The notes below the pieces were generated by a model. It was not told the origin of the DNA. It worked only from the letters and a program-made list of their open reading frames with translations, and made no database searches. Positions 34,572 to 47,451 of a stretch of DNA of 64,000 bases are shown piece after piece. How positions within the stretch are numbered: the first letter of the stretch is position 1; each line of letters begins with the position of its first letter. Position numbers and translations under genes: made by a program. This DNA is from Mercenaria mercenaria (Eukaryota; Mollusca; Bivalvia; Venerida; Veneridae): positions 14,402,001 to 14,466,000 of the forward strand of contig NC_069373.1 of assembly GCF_021730395.1 (NCBI RefSeq), read 5' to 3'.

Positions 34572-37500
34572 TCATTTCCCTACATTTGCAACGTCAGCCT
34601 GAAAATAAAACAAACAGTGTTAGTAGGAATTAATTTATGTTATGTTTTTTTTTGACCACGTTATAATTTTTATTGGGTTCTACATGCCGTCGGCGGTCTG
34701 TCATACTTTTCTTTTATATAGTCAATATAAATTCTAAAGAGTAAATACTAGTATAAGCGTCTAGCATTTACATTGGTGAGCTGTCACATATGAAAGTATC
34801 ATCTCCATGAATGTTAAGGAGGTAGGTTACCTTCATATTTGTATGTGCGCATGTCCAACCGGAAGCTAACGTGACGATTTACGACGACGTTTACGACAAA
34901 CTAAATGTGTTTGTATATTCATTCTTCTGAAAACAAATCATGAACTTGTCTTCGATCTGATGCTTTATGGTTTAATAATGCAGAAACAATGAATAAATTG
35001 CCGCAGAAACGCTTCAAAACAATGTTGCCTTAAAATGACATCATTGACGTCATGACGTTAGGTGTCAGTTACCGCGCAAAATTAATAGCTTTTATCTTGA
35101 AAGTACGTAATTCTGTACATTTTCTTTATTTTAACTATTTTCAAATAACCATTATTTGCTGAAATACTTTTTATGAGTCTTTTGCTCTGAATAATAATCA
35201 ATATTTTGCTTCTTTTATGCAGTTATATTGAAATGTTATGCGGAATGTAAGAAAATGGATGATGGCAACCAATGTTATTTGGAATATAGTTGAGTGAAAG
35301 GTTACTTGTTACGGCCATTTTCAAATAAAAAGTCTAGCAGTTTGATTTGTAATACCTGTTTTTCAGGTTCCATTGATAATTTGTTACTTACATACTAAAA
35401 CTAAGATCTAAAATTGTTCAAATTTCAGTAGAAAATTGTGGTTTCTTGAATTGAATTGATGTTACCATGGAAACTAAGCCCGTGACCTATGTATCTAAAT
35501 GTAAAATTCAAAAGCGTTGACACTGGTCTATTTAAGAAACACAGCTTCGGCTTTTTATTTTCATTTCAAAAATATCCATGAGAATGATAGCAGCACGCTG
35601 AACGATTTTTCCATGAATAATGGCAGACGAGGGGTACTGCTGTAGGTATTCTAAGCTGTGAAATTTGTTTGAATAAATTCAAATAACACGAAAATGTAAC
35701 CTACGTTAGAAATGATATGTTTTAAAGCTACATCAACTAGAAAGATAATCTTATTCAATATTTTTTTAAAGAAATTATGACAAACAGCAAGATATAAGCT
35801 ATTTTAAACATCTCTGTTGTCATGGTTACTTTAAAATTTAAGAAAAATAGGGAACCATGTAAAGTGCTTGGTATTTTGCTAATAATATAACCCAAATATT
35901 TCATGTTGGTCATTAACAGAATGGCACTGAAGCCGTCAAAAACCCCTATTTTTATACATAGTTGTTTAAAAGTGAGAGAAAATGCGTTACCATGGAAACA
36001 CGAGCCCCGTGACATATACATTTTAAGCTTATATTAGAAAGATAACGTGCATACCAGTAAAATTATCAATTATGCAGACTTCTACGGATATCGATGAAAC
36101 TAAAATACACTGAAAAGTGTTAAATATCCGTATTTTCCTTCTTCTTTCAATATGAAATACCTTTGGAGGGTCATGTTCTTCAAACCTGGATAAAAATTGA
36201 ACTTGAAGGGACAGAGATGAACGAAATTGAGATTGTAGCAGTTAAAACTTCATATTACACGAAATACAAAAACATGCTGCGGTTCAACTAATTTGAATTT
36301 ACCCTTGTAACAAGGTATCCTACCTCCTTAAGAAAATCTTTCGATGATCTTGTAGTGATGTGGGACCCTTCAGATGTACAATACGAGCAGGAGTAACAGT
36401 GAGCAGCTAGAATTTATCATACTACTTCTGAGTTAAAACTGTAGGTAAAACTGATGTGTATCTAAGAATTCTATATGAAATCTATAATCATCACCGTCAA
36501 ACATGCTTGTGGAATATCAAGCGCATCATCACTGCTCACTTTGTATTGAGTGACGTCGCTAAACAGTGTATTCTCCATTAAACGTGTTCCTGAAATTGCA
36601 TGAGATAGTTCTAATTCACCTCTTCGCATAACATGAGTGTTGATGGCACCGAGTACGTCATCTGACCATGCCCTTTTAATCTTAAACAAAAGTCACGATA
36701 CACTGTTTCATGGAAGGTAACAAGTACGTTAAATATGAAAACACTTCAACATGGCCGAGATAGGGAAAAATGACACACAAATTGACCTTTACATTTAAGA
36801 TATGTCCTTAACAATCATGCATCCCTTCAGTAACACGAAAAGATTTAATTAGCACACTGACATAAATTAGATATTATTTAGTGATAAAGTAAATTCACAT
36901 AATTGTATTTTGATTTTGTTAATTGATCAATTATTGTGTTTGTCCAAAAGCCATATAAAACTAAGATTATATCCTTGTTTCTGTACTTTTCGTGATAATC
37001 GCGAATTCATTATTTCGTGCATTGCTATTATGTGGTCCGATTGACGTGGCTACGTTCTTGGAGTATAATTTTTCCTGTTGGATATATATCTTTGATGTTG
37101 TTAGGTTGCTCATTGGCTTTAGAACGCTCACAAAGTCAACTTTAAAGGTCTGGACCAGGTAAAGTAAATGGACATGATCATGGTCCAGGACAATTGTGAT
37201 TCTTATACAATAGAGCAACTATACCTCTTATTCCCGTTTTACTTGGCATGTGTATATACATGTATATCAAAAACGTATACACTCACCATCAGCAGTCTCC
37301 CCGTAACGAATGAAAGAAATGGGCGTGCAATTATCCACAGATGTTACATACGTGTACTGAAAATTGTCAGACGTTCCTTCCCAAGAGTTTACACGTACAG
37401 CGCCATTTTCAGATCCGATAATGTAGGTAGCTACTAGCCTCAGGGTATCTAAATTTATAATGGTTCTTTCTTTAAAGATCTCACCTACTGACAATTCGTT

Positions 37501-40481
37501 TATTTATATTCTGTTTGTTTTTCGCTCTTTTTGAAGCTAATGTCAATGGGTTTTATTGCTTTATTGTAATTAACGAAGAATGTGCATTAGTATTTAGCCA
37601 TTTTAAGGAAATACTATGAAAGTTATATATTTTGATGAATAGTATGATAACCACGTTAGATTATTTTGTAAATAACACAGAGGCTCTGTACTCTGTCTTT
37701 ATAAATTGATTTGCTTTTCCTTTTACTCATAGTTGTATATTTGTATTATTATATGTGACTTCACTGATTTGGAGGAAATAAAGTTGTATATATAACATTA
37801 TTCTATTGTTCCTCACCTGGTACACAATGATCAAATTGGTCACGGTCCAGTGGACTTACACTACATGTCGGTGCATTGTTTGTATACCCGTATCTTTTGC
37901 CCTAAAACATACAGGATATACTCATAATAGACCTTTCTAACGTAAACGTAAATCGGAAACGGATTACTGAATCCGTAAATGTTATTTGCAAATAATGGTC
38001 TAAGGGAGATACTATTGCATTACTATTGGATGAAATTGTCTCCCCTAGACCACAAATTAGCCTAAAATTTTACGAATTCAGTATTCCGTTTCGTAATTAC
38101 GTTTACGTTAGAAAGGTCTAATACTGTATTAGCAAACAACTCAGCTGTGAAATAAAAAGTTTTTAATATGTGATAATAAGTAATGTTCAGTATTATATTT
38201 GCTTGAAAATCAGTATGATAGATCAAGTGTTGTTTGTTTTTTTATAATGAATTCACATTTTGTGAAAAAGTAGGCATTTAATATTTTTAGCATATCAAGG
38301 TCTGAACTTCGCCATATTACCGACCACAGGGCTATGTTGCATAAACTGTATTCATATGTCCAAACTATGTACTAATTAAACAGATAAAACTTATTTCAGC
38401 TGAAATCACCTAATCCTCATATAAGGTCGCGAAAATATGCAATAAAACGTTCAATTAAACTTTTGACCAGTAAAAATAATTTTACCTTCCTGAGACAATG
38501 GGAAAATAAGCAAAAATAAAAAAGACACAATTTTCTATAGTAATTTGCATTTAATATACCTATTTGCGTACGTAGGACGTGATTCTACGTAAATTAGTCG
38601 TGATCATTTTGAAGCAAGCAATATAACGTCGCCTTATTTCCACAATGCCGTAACAAGCTTTTTTGATAGTTTTTGGAAACGATGTTTAAAGATTTGAGTG
38701 TCAATGACTTTACACTACTTACAGCCTAGTTGAAGTAAAATTTAGCCTGTTTATGTTAGTTCTACAAGGCCACAAATTCAACATCATACAGAGGACATAG
38801 AGACATACCTAATGATACTAAAATCTCAACTTTACCAAACATGGACTTATAGCAATGTGGAAATAAGGCGACGATAATGTCTGACTTGGTAAATCGGCAC
38901 ATAAGCAACAATTAAATGAGCAGCATCAATCAAGCCTCCTAGTTTAAAGACTGAATGGACTTCAAGGGAAACAACTGGAAGCAATTCATCTGAATGAACG
39001 CTATGACCATAAAAATATTACCAACACTAATTCCATGAATATTGCAAACATATGTCGTCTAAAAAAGCAAAAGTACGTTTATCTTAATTCTACATGTCCA
39101 ATTAACGGTGAGAAAATAACATTGAAATAATAATGATTATAATATAAATACAATATAAACCAATATTTCTGCATTATCTTACACTCGTGTAGTCATTCCA
39201 CACATTATACTTGATTTTTGTTTGATTCAATCCGGCACCTTCAATGATATAACCGTAAGTTCTTTCCCGCCTTCTATCTTTGTCGTAGTCTACATGAAGT
39301 CTGTTCTATAAATGTAAAAAAAAACATGCTCGTAACTATAGAAACATATATAAATCAAGTTCTCAAATGGTGTGATATGTATATGCATAAAATGATTCGA
39401 AATTGTTATATGACTCTGAAATGATAATTCTTTTAAACTTATTTGCTTATTATTAATATCTGAATAAGTAGGAATAGTTCATAAGATAAATAAAGGGCAT
39501 TAGAATAAAAGTACAGCGGTCCAGAATATGTCCTGACAAAGCGCGTTTTCTCTGCGAAGACATTGCAGACTACAGAAAGGAACAGCGCGCCCGTTTACAA
39601 AAAGTCACAGTGTCTAAAAGTCGAATTTTTAAGAATTTCGTGACAAGTGCTATAGAAATGAGCTATCAGGCGTCAATCAGAAATATGGCAATTTTGACTT
39701 ATTTTAGGGTCATAACACAATTGTTCTTTAAGCACACTTCCTCATTATCAAACTCATTCGATTCACGTGCTAGATATAGGTTCCACTAAAGGTAATGAAA
39801 AAAATATAGCCTCCAGTCTGTTAACAATTTGTGAACTGTGCAAAATTCTTAATAATTCAGTAGCTATAACTCTTGCAATACTGGAGTAAATTTCTTAAAG
39901 ATTGGTTTGTTTATACGTATTTGTTTTAGCTCGATTGTGATGAAAGCTTCACGCTTATTGAAACCACTATCGAGTCCGTTTCTTGGAAAAACCAGTACTG
40001 GTGTCATATGAGAAGCCATGGTCGTGTTTGGTTGATACATGGTCTAATGAGCTAAAACGCAAAGTATGTGAATGTTGACTAATTGTCCATATACTTGAAC
40101 ATGAACGGGAGCTTACGGATATAAACGTCTTTCAGTTCAAATAAAGATTGCTCAAGAAATGTACTGTGTAATCTGACAGCAGTATAAGGATGGATGGTGG
40201 ATCTACGACGACGACTACGGACAAAGGACGGTCACAAAAAGTTCATCATTGAGCCCTTCGTGCATATTTGAGCTGAACAGATGAAAGAAAACACAAACAT
40301 TAAAAGAACAAACTATTAGTACCTCGGTAAATGTTGGATCACTGCTGCTTGTTCTTATTGTAGCCGTCACAATGGTCATATTAGCGATGAACCGTTTACT
40401 GAAACAGCAAGGTTTATCAACCGCATATACAAGACATATACTGGCTGTCAAGATAGCTAAGTACTCAAAAATCAATCCCAT
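34572..40481 (-). CDS. Ependymin-related protein, EPDR-2 (complete)
   Basis: Six exons: 40323-40481, 39183-39305, 37817-37901, 37287-37448, 36495-36589 and 34572-34598 (159+123+85+162+95+27 nt), giving 216 residues in frame. An N-terminal hydrophobic signal peptide (about 20 residues, ending near V-Y-A-V-D) precedes K-P-C-C. Later Cys are in A-P-T-C, D-H-C-V-P, D-N-C-T-P and Q-A-C, the conserved family pattern. The core exon has A-V-R-V-N-S-W-E-G and V-T-S-V-D-N-C-T-P-I-S. N-glycosylation sequons include N-M-T and N-Q-T. The last exon encodes only ADVANVGK after intron 5, much of which is a 1.5 kb TIR element. It is a predicted secreted glycoprotein. It lies head to head with EPDR-3, 1.7 kb away. 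Confidence 0.88.
34814..36331. mobile_element. 1.5 kb non-autonomous element with TTAAGGAGGTAGG ends
   Basis: TTAAGGAGGTAGGTTACC at the left is mirrored by GGTATCCTACCTCCTTAA at the right. The outer TTAA could be target-site duplication (as in piggyBac-like elements) or part of the inverted repeat. The interior repeats a GTTACCATGGAAAC theme (about 35460 and 35988) and has no transposase. It fills most of EPDR-2 intron 5. Confidence 0.65.
37942..38120. mobile_element. MITE with 80 bp inverted arms
   Basis: TAGACCTTTCTAACGTAAAC at the left and the inverted GTTTACGTTAGAAAGGTCTA at the right, with arms continuing inward. It lies in EPDR-2 intron 2. Confidence 0.8.
38621..38873. mobile_element. 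MITE with TAACGTCGCCTTATTTCCAC ends
   Basis: Inverted ends of about 25 bp (right end GTGGAAATAAGGCGACG) bound 250 bp of non-coding sequence in EPDR-2 intron 2. Confidence 0.75.
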
Positions 40482-42110
40482 TTCACCTCAAGCAATGTAT
40501 AAAGATTGTTTCATCAAACAAATAAACATGAAACAGTGATATTTAACTTTAAATTTGAAGAGTTTTATTTCACATAAGACAGATAAGAATTTTTCGCCTT
40601 CTATCAGACGTACTACATTTAAGACAGGAACGTTAACTTGTTATCAGACTTTTTCACAAGGGTTGGTCAAGACGTTTGTGGTCCCTGTTTTATACTTTTG
40701 CAAAACAAAGGAGTAATCAAATTGTTTAGTTAAAACAAGGCAGAAGAACTAAGTAGATTTAACAATCAAATACATAGTTTCTGATGCGTTTTATTTTATA
40801 AGTAGCAAAAGGTAACAAAAACACCGTTTAAACGGTATGTTTATTTTTTTTAACTTTTTCTAAAGACATTGTTGCGACAAAGAGTATCACATGGGTACGT
40901 ATTTGCAAACCTCATAATATTTTGGCACATGGAAGTTTTCTTGTTGCATTAGGTAAAGTTATAAAAGATTCAGTTTAAAGATGTGTTCACCTGAAACAAA
41001 CTTTATGCTTGGCCGCCATTATCACTTGATACAGCTGAAAACTATACCCGTGAGGCGACAGGAATGTATATTTCATTACATACAGTTGTAAGCTACCAAG
41101 GACTAAATTGCTATTATCGTTTCTTCAACCCTATTATAGATCTATATCATATGCCCTAACGGTTGATAGGGGCTATTTATCTAACAGAAATAACTTTTAG
41201 TTACACCGTCCTGTACCTTTGGGACATAGTGTTGATGTTTTCACCATTATTCGGTTTTAACTCCACACGATATGTTTTTGTACTGACCATTCCAATACGG
41301 TGCTCTACTGTATTGCTTTACTTGCTGTTTCGTCCTTTAAAAATGTTTTAATTTATCTCACACCTGGGTCAATACACATGCGAACAGGTCATACAGTTTG
41401 GCATACAGTAGTTCATTTACAAAATGCAAAAATACTTGTTAATGAATAATGTGAACTTGTGCACCATTAAACACGATATGTTTTTGTACTGACCATTCCA
41501 ATGCGGTGCTCTGCTACATTGATTTACTTGCAGTTTCGTCCTTGTAAACATGTTTTAAAAATGTTTTACTTTATCTCGCACCTGGGTCAATGCACTTGCG
41601 AGCAGGCAGTTCGGAATGACCATCACCAGTATAACATACAGTAGTTCAATAACAAAATTTTCCTGTAAGTATAACAACCATACTTTAAGGGTAAGTACCT
41701 ATTTGGAAATAACTTTGTTTCTTTTAAATTAATTGCTTATAATTTACATATATAAGTATTTTCTTTATAAATTATGATCTTCTACCTACAGGAAATAAAT
41801 CTGAATTGGACTGACTGAATTGTGTGTTTGTGTGTGCGTATCCGTTGCGTACACACCAATCAATACACTCGGTTTCATCTTAAGCAGCTGTATTCATATA
41901 TCTGTACCATTCCTTTGATCGTGTCTGTTCAAGACAGGTAATGCAATGAGTTACATCATCATGAGCCAAGCATCTTTTTAACTACAGCAACATCGAAAGA
42001 ACCTCAAATAAAACAAAACCTGGAGAGCTTGTACAAAACAACATATGGCTGTTGATAGCTGACGTCCTCAATTTTGAAATAACCTATTTTTGTTGATCTT
42101 TCTGTAGATA
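40482..42110. other. Shared upstream region of EPDR-2 and EPDR-3
   Basis: The intergenic stretch between two divergent genes. It contains a tandem duplication (41258-41665) but no gene that I can support. Confidence 0.6.
41258..41665 (+). repeat. About 200 bp tandem duplication
   Basis: Two copies share CACGATATGTTTTTGTACTG and CACCTGGGTCAAT(A/G)CAC(A/T)TGCGA, each followed by ACATACAGTAGTTCA or a close variant. Copies start near 41266 and 41470. Confidence 0.75.
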
Positions 42111-42121
42111 AAAGTTTGCTA

Positions 42122-42128
42122 TATATAA
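42122..42128 (+). promoter_or_regulatory. Candidate TATA box of EPDR-3
   Basis: TATATAA lies 48 bases before the EPDR-3 ATG, fitting a short 5' UTR. Confidence 0.4.
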
Positions 42129-42175
42129 TCTCATAAAATAGGCGTAGATACGGTGTGTGACAAGAATCTAGAACA

Positions 42176-45100
42176 ATGATTCTACATGACACTCTTATTT
42201 TCATCACTGTCTTTTACAGCGTGACTACAGCCTCTGAAAAACCGTGCTGTACTAGCAAGAAATTCTTTGGACAAATAAAAGTTACAACTGGCTTGGTTAA
42301 AAATGGCATCCCAAGGTCGATGGAGGTACGGCACATTTCTAAATTGTCTTATTTCTAAACATCACGAGAAAACATTTGTTCCTGGTGTGCTTCTAATTTC
42401 ACATGTTAATTATGTCTTGTTAATTTCGATCATAAAATTCGCATGAGATTAGAAAGATATAAATAAAGAAACGTACAAAAATATTTTTTTTTTACAGAAC
42501 ACGTTCCAGTTTGATTACAATGCAGACATGCACATGGAGAGGGCTATAGGCCATATCTACGATAGCTCTGACAGGTCATCTCAGCATTACAAAATCTTCA
42601 ATGACTATAGACATGTGAGCAAAGTTTGATACTATTTTGACACAATAGTTGAACTTTTTGTTTCTCCTTTTTTTTGCATTTTATCCCGCTTTACGACCAT
42701 ATCGAGGGTTCAACGCAATAAGGGCGTATCTACATATAATAAGTATATGTTGATACGCCCTTATTGCGTTGAACCCTCGAATTATCTAATGAAAGAAAGC
42801 TTTGTCGCCCAAAAAAAACTCAAAAGCTGTATAAATTGTCTATGCCCACGAACAGACACAGTCAAGCTGAGTCTGCTATTATTTTGCTTGGTTGAGTTTT
42901 ATGCTCCTAAAGGATCTTCTAATAGAGTTTACTGTTGATAAACTGGCATGTTATTAATTTCGCACTGTATGTTCTTTTTTAAATCTGACTAGAATTGCTT
43001 TGTTTGTTGCTCAACCCAAGTTTCATTTAATACGTCTTTATGGTTCTTTCCAATAGCACAACCACATTACTGATTTAGGTAACACAAAACATTTCAATTT
43101 GCTATTCCAAAAATATTGGCATATTTTGCTTGTGTAGTTTTCAAGCGAAACACTGTGTGCAAATGACTATTAACAAGTTAGGTAGTATGCAACAGCAAAA
43201 AACACACTTAAGCGCCATTGAAAAGAAATTTTCATTTCTATATCTAAACAGGGTAAACGATATGGATTCTACGGGAGTGACTCGACTACTTGTGTTGTCA
43301 CACCTATCGATCCGGACGCACAACCCGTTAACTGTGTACCAGGTAAGAATTACCAAGATTTCAGTGTAAGATATTTATGTATATTTGCCTCTAATAAAAG
43401 CTCGTAACGTAGTAACGCAGCCTCAAGATTTACAGATAAATCTCTTCATGAATTAGATGAAATGAGTTTGTCAGCAGAGTATTGGGCCATGCTTTGTGTC
43501 ATTCTAACATTTTACACATTATTTGCAAATTACTTTTAAAAGCAAATACAGTCATTAAGCTTGTTTTAAGGAAGACCTCACGTATATTTAAAATTTTTGT
43601 TAACGACTAGCTGTAACTGGTTCAGCACATAAATCTTTGCTACAGATGAGCTGAAACATGAAGGGACGCTGGCTGTCGGCTCCGGCAACATGACGATACA
43701 GGCGAACGCGTGGTCAGGATATGCTTCCAACATGCACTGGAGAATGCAAACTTCCGTCAGGGACTGTACTCCAATATCTCTCACCCGTTATGGGATTGAT
43801 ACAGACGGTACATCATATTTATAATAGTTAAAGAATGTTTGATCAACAGTTATTGTTAAGAAATGTAAAAACAATATTAACGGTTTATGTTCCTTCCTGT
43901 TGTAATAAGTAAGACGTGCATATACAAATGAATTAATAATTTGTTACAGGATATACGTACGCCACTGGTACATATGTTTTACCCAGTGCTAGTTCAAGAA
44001 TATTTGTCCCCGTGCTTCATCAAACCTTAAGGACTTTGAGATTAGTATGGTTGTACATGTTGGATATGATATATATGTGAAAGAAAATTTCTAAATGTGT
44101 CCATGTATGCTATTTGTGGTGCTGAGGAGTAGGACCGTATCATCTGACACAACATTTAACGATTATATACTTAACCGTTTTAATTAAACTTTCATTTACA
44201 TGATGTATCACTCAGCATCTAAAACATCAATAACTAAGTCATATAAATAGTTTATATAACAGTTTCCTGACAGTCATAGCAAGACCGCGGAATCCATATA
44301 TCGAGTTGTTTTTTTAATTATATCACGTGATACGTTGGTTGAATGTGGTCCGATTCCGTGGATGGAGTCCGCGCTTACAGCGGACTTTCAGCGCGGTATC
44401 TATTTTCCATAAATGTGTTTACTTATACACTAGATATTTATAATATACTAGATAGCAGTCATAGTGAATAGTTAAAATGTGTAACCTTGAATGCAAGTTA
44501 TATCTGACTGTAATACAATCGTGTGTTTTTGAAGGTATATATGCAATAGAGATAACGACGTATTCGAATATCACACAATATCGACTAAGCAGTGCAGATG
44601 CTTTAGTTATCCCTGACGAATGTAAACATGTAAGAATTACTAGTTTACTATATACGCATTTAATGATACTTGTTACATAGCAATCAATTTTAGAGAAAAT
44701 ATCATTTCGGTATTTTAAACTGATCAAGAGTAACATTTATACAAAGCAGGAGAAGGACACAACAATTGAAGGAATCGAAAATTAGCTTATTTGCAAGTTA
44801 CATCGAATAGTTATGTCTACACTAAGCTTTTCAGAAAAAGCAGAGGAAGTATCAAATTGTATTATACAAAATATATTAGAAAAAACATGCATGAACCTCA
44901 TCACAGTGTTGGATTTGCCTTTAGGGTAAATGATAAATATATATTATACGTCGTTGTTTTACTGTGGGGACTTATTATTTGTATAAGGAAAATGTTTTTG
45001 GAGTATAAAATTTACTTTTCAATCTCTGAACTATAATTATAACAGTTTTACTTGTGAAGATAGTTATTAGAACATGTTTTTTGAAACAGAACTGTTCTTC

Positions 45101-45215
45101 CAATCTTCCGTAGAACTGAAATTCTAAGCTAAATAGAAACTTTGACATGAAATAAAGTATAATTTTCATTGAAATATCTGTTTTGTTTCAGAGTGCAGTG
45201 GCAACTGGAAAGTGA
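42176..45215 (+). CDS. Ependymin-related protein, EPDR-3 (complete)
   Basis: Six exons: 42176-42325, 42498-42614, 43252-43342, 43646-43807, 44535-44629 and 45192-45215 (150+117+91+162+95+24 nt), giving 212 residues in frame. The protein has a signal peptide of about 20 residues, then E-K-P-C-C, C-V-V-T-P, V-N-C-V-P, a core N-A-W-S-G and S-V-R-D-C-T-P-I-S, and D-E-C-K-H near the end. N-M-T and N-I-T are sequons. Exons 4 and 5 have exactly the lengths of EPDR-2. Without the small last exon the frame would run on into intron sequence. A strong GTAAG donor after C-K-H and the TTTGTTTCAG acceptor at 45191 support the micro-exon, which encodes SAVATGK. Function beyond 'secreted ependymin-family glycoprotein' is unknown. 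Confidence 0.88.
42702..42780. mobile_element. 79 bp near-perfect hairpin MITE
   Basis: TCGAGGGTTCAACGCAATAA and onward for 37 bases is mirrored almost perfectly after a loop of about 5 bases. It lies in EPDR-3 intron 2. Confidence 0.8.
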
Positions 45216-47451
45216 TGAACCTCTCCTGTGTATATATGCATATTTTTCGTCTGAATATATTAGATAAATATCTGTAAATCCATACTTATTACATCTTTGA
45301 AAGTGTTGATAGTATTAGGTTTGAATAAGCATACAAACTGTCCCATATTCAAAATAGTTAAGGTTTTGTTTTTAACGAAATAGATGTCTCTTATAATTAA
45401 TTGTAAAATTGTTTTCTTATAAGAAAGTGGCATTGACCTTTATGTTCTCATGTGCAAGCCTAGTCTAGTTGTCACTATAAGCTACTGTAACTTCAGTATA
45501 AATTAATCATAGCCTACTCTGAATTATGTGGAAAGATTGATTGTCTTCACTCTAATTCATCTTCAAACCAAGTTTCATTGCAATGAATTTTAACTTATAT
45601 TATTAAACGGACGCCGTTTTCGTCTACTCTTAGTAACAGTAACAATGGCCTTGATCCCTCTGGTAATATTTATAGCATCCTTGTTGGTATTAAAATCAGC
45701 ATCGTTTCTATTCACTTTATCCTAACTTGCGTTATAGAAAGTGCACAGCTTATCTTTGTTTAGTAACAGTGACCCTAACCTTGATCCCATTAGAATATAT
45801 GAATTTCCACCCGCAATATTATCTATCTACAGGCCAAGTTTATCTAAATATATCATAATTGACCGACAAGATTACATTTACCAGCATATCCGTCTATTCA
45901 TCCACGACACGCCATTCGCCAACTTGCTAACCATGTTTTCGAGTTAGCACATGTTGAAACGACGAAGGAAATTCTTAAGACATCATGCTAACACTTGAAA
46001 GAAGTGAAACATCTTAAAACATTGACTTCATGCAATACAGTATTAAGATAGGGCGGTGGAAAAAAAACATCAAACAAAGGTGTACTTCTTTTTGTATTGT
46101 ATACTAAATATGTGTAATATATAAGACAGAGAGCAGAATGAACGTACGTTGTTGTATTTGCACGATGATCATCGCACATGCTTTATATAGTAAAACAGAT
46201 AGAAAAATACTTCACTACTTTACTAACATTTTGGGGACTAAAACCATAATATTAGAAATATTATCTACCTGGCATAATATTAGAAATATAATTTACCTGG
46301 CAAAGGTATGAAAAGGCATACAGTAACTAAGTACGTTAATTTGTTCACACCCGTTCACAGGTCAGTCTTTGATATAGATATGACACCATAAAATCAATGT
46401 AGAAAAAAAGGAAGCGTGTGTTGTCTTTAAGTTTGTAGTTCAATTTTGAATAGAAAATAAGTATGAATATGTCTGAAACTGCTAGTCATGATAAGGTCCA
46501 AATTAATTGCTACCGAAAATGACCAAATTCACTCTTTAGACCCCATCAAAATGTATTGAAAACATTTCTTTTTAATTTATTTTTACTCCATGTATATTAA
46601 TGTTACCACCTGGTAAGATATAAAATATATCTACATCATGAACATGTAAGTAAAAAACAATACAATTCAAAATTTGTTTAAAGTCGGACACAGGTACAAA
46701 ACATTAGTTGTATGTATATTACCCGACTTAAATGCGGAAGATGTCTGACTAAATGACATAAAAACATTCAAACTGTATGTAAATATTAACTTCTAAAACA
46801 TTAAATGTATAAAAAAGGTTATACCATCAAGGACTTAATGAATTCAAAAAATCATATGGGATGAAAACATGCTTATATATTCTACGTAAAGTTTCACTAA
46901 TACGCTTTGAAAGTTTCTGTCCTGCGTTTGCTGAAATGTTCGTGAAATGTTATTGAACTATTCCATGACAATGACGTCACAGCGTTCTAACATATGTTGC
47001 ATGCACTCTCAAGGTTGAAATTCACATTGGACTAGACATATTATCAAAACAGTAAGTTTGTATAAAATGCGTTCATAAGTAAACAGGCCAATCTTCCTAA
47101 AATGAAACAAATGTTATGTTAAATGTGACAGTCTTAATTTGAATCATACAGACAGGATCTAAAGTTGTTAAGTTATTTTAAAATGACACCATAGGTCTAG
47201 ATCTAGCTATGAACGGTAATTCCGGAAAGAATTCTTAAGTAAATTTTTAAAACTGAAATACTGGCAGTACTGACCTACCTTGTTGTTCAGTAAATCCGAC
47301 ACAGGAACAATTGAGAAGACACGCGTTTCTAACGCCATATTTAAGTACTATTAGTTAGATCTATACCTAAATAATCACATGCACAAAATGAACACTGACA
47401 AGTTTCAGTACAACATAAGCATAATAAAACAATCAAGCTTTGATTCTACTC
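45216..47451. other. Intergenic between EPDR-3 and CRAL-TRIO-1
   Basis: AT-rich sequence. The 3' ends of two converging genes should lie here. No further gene is recognised. Confidence 0.5.

Noticed and set aside
44477-44680. EPDR-3 ending at the TAG in 44680
   Set aside because: A strong GTAAG donor follows C-K-H, and all three paralogues have a matching downstream micro-exon.
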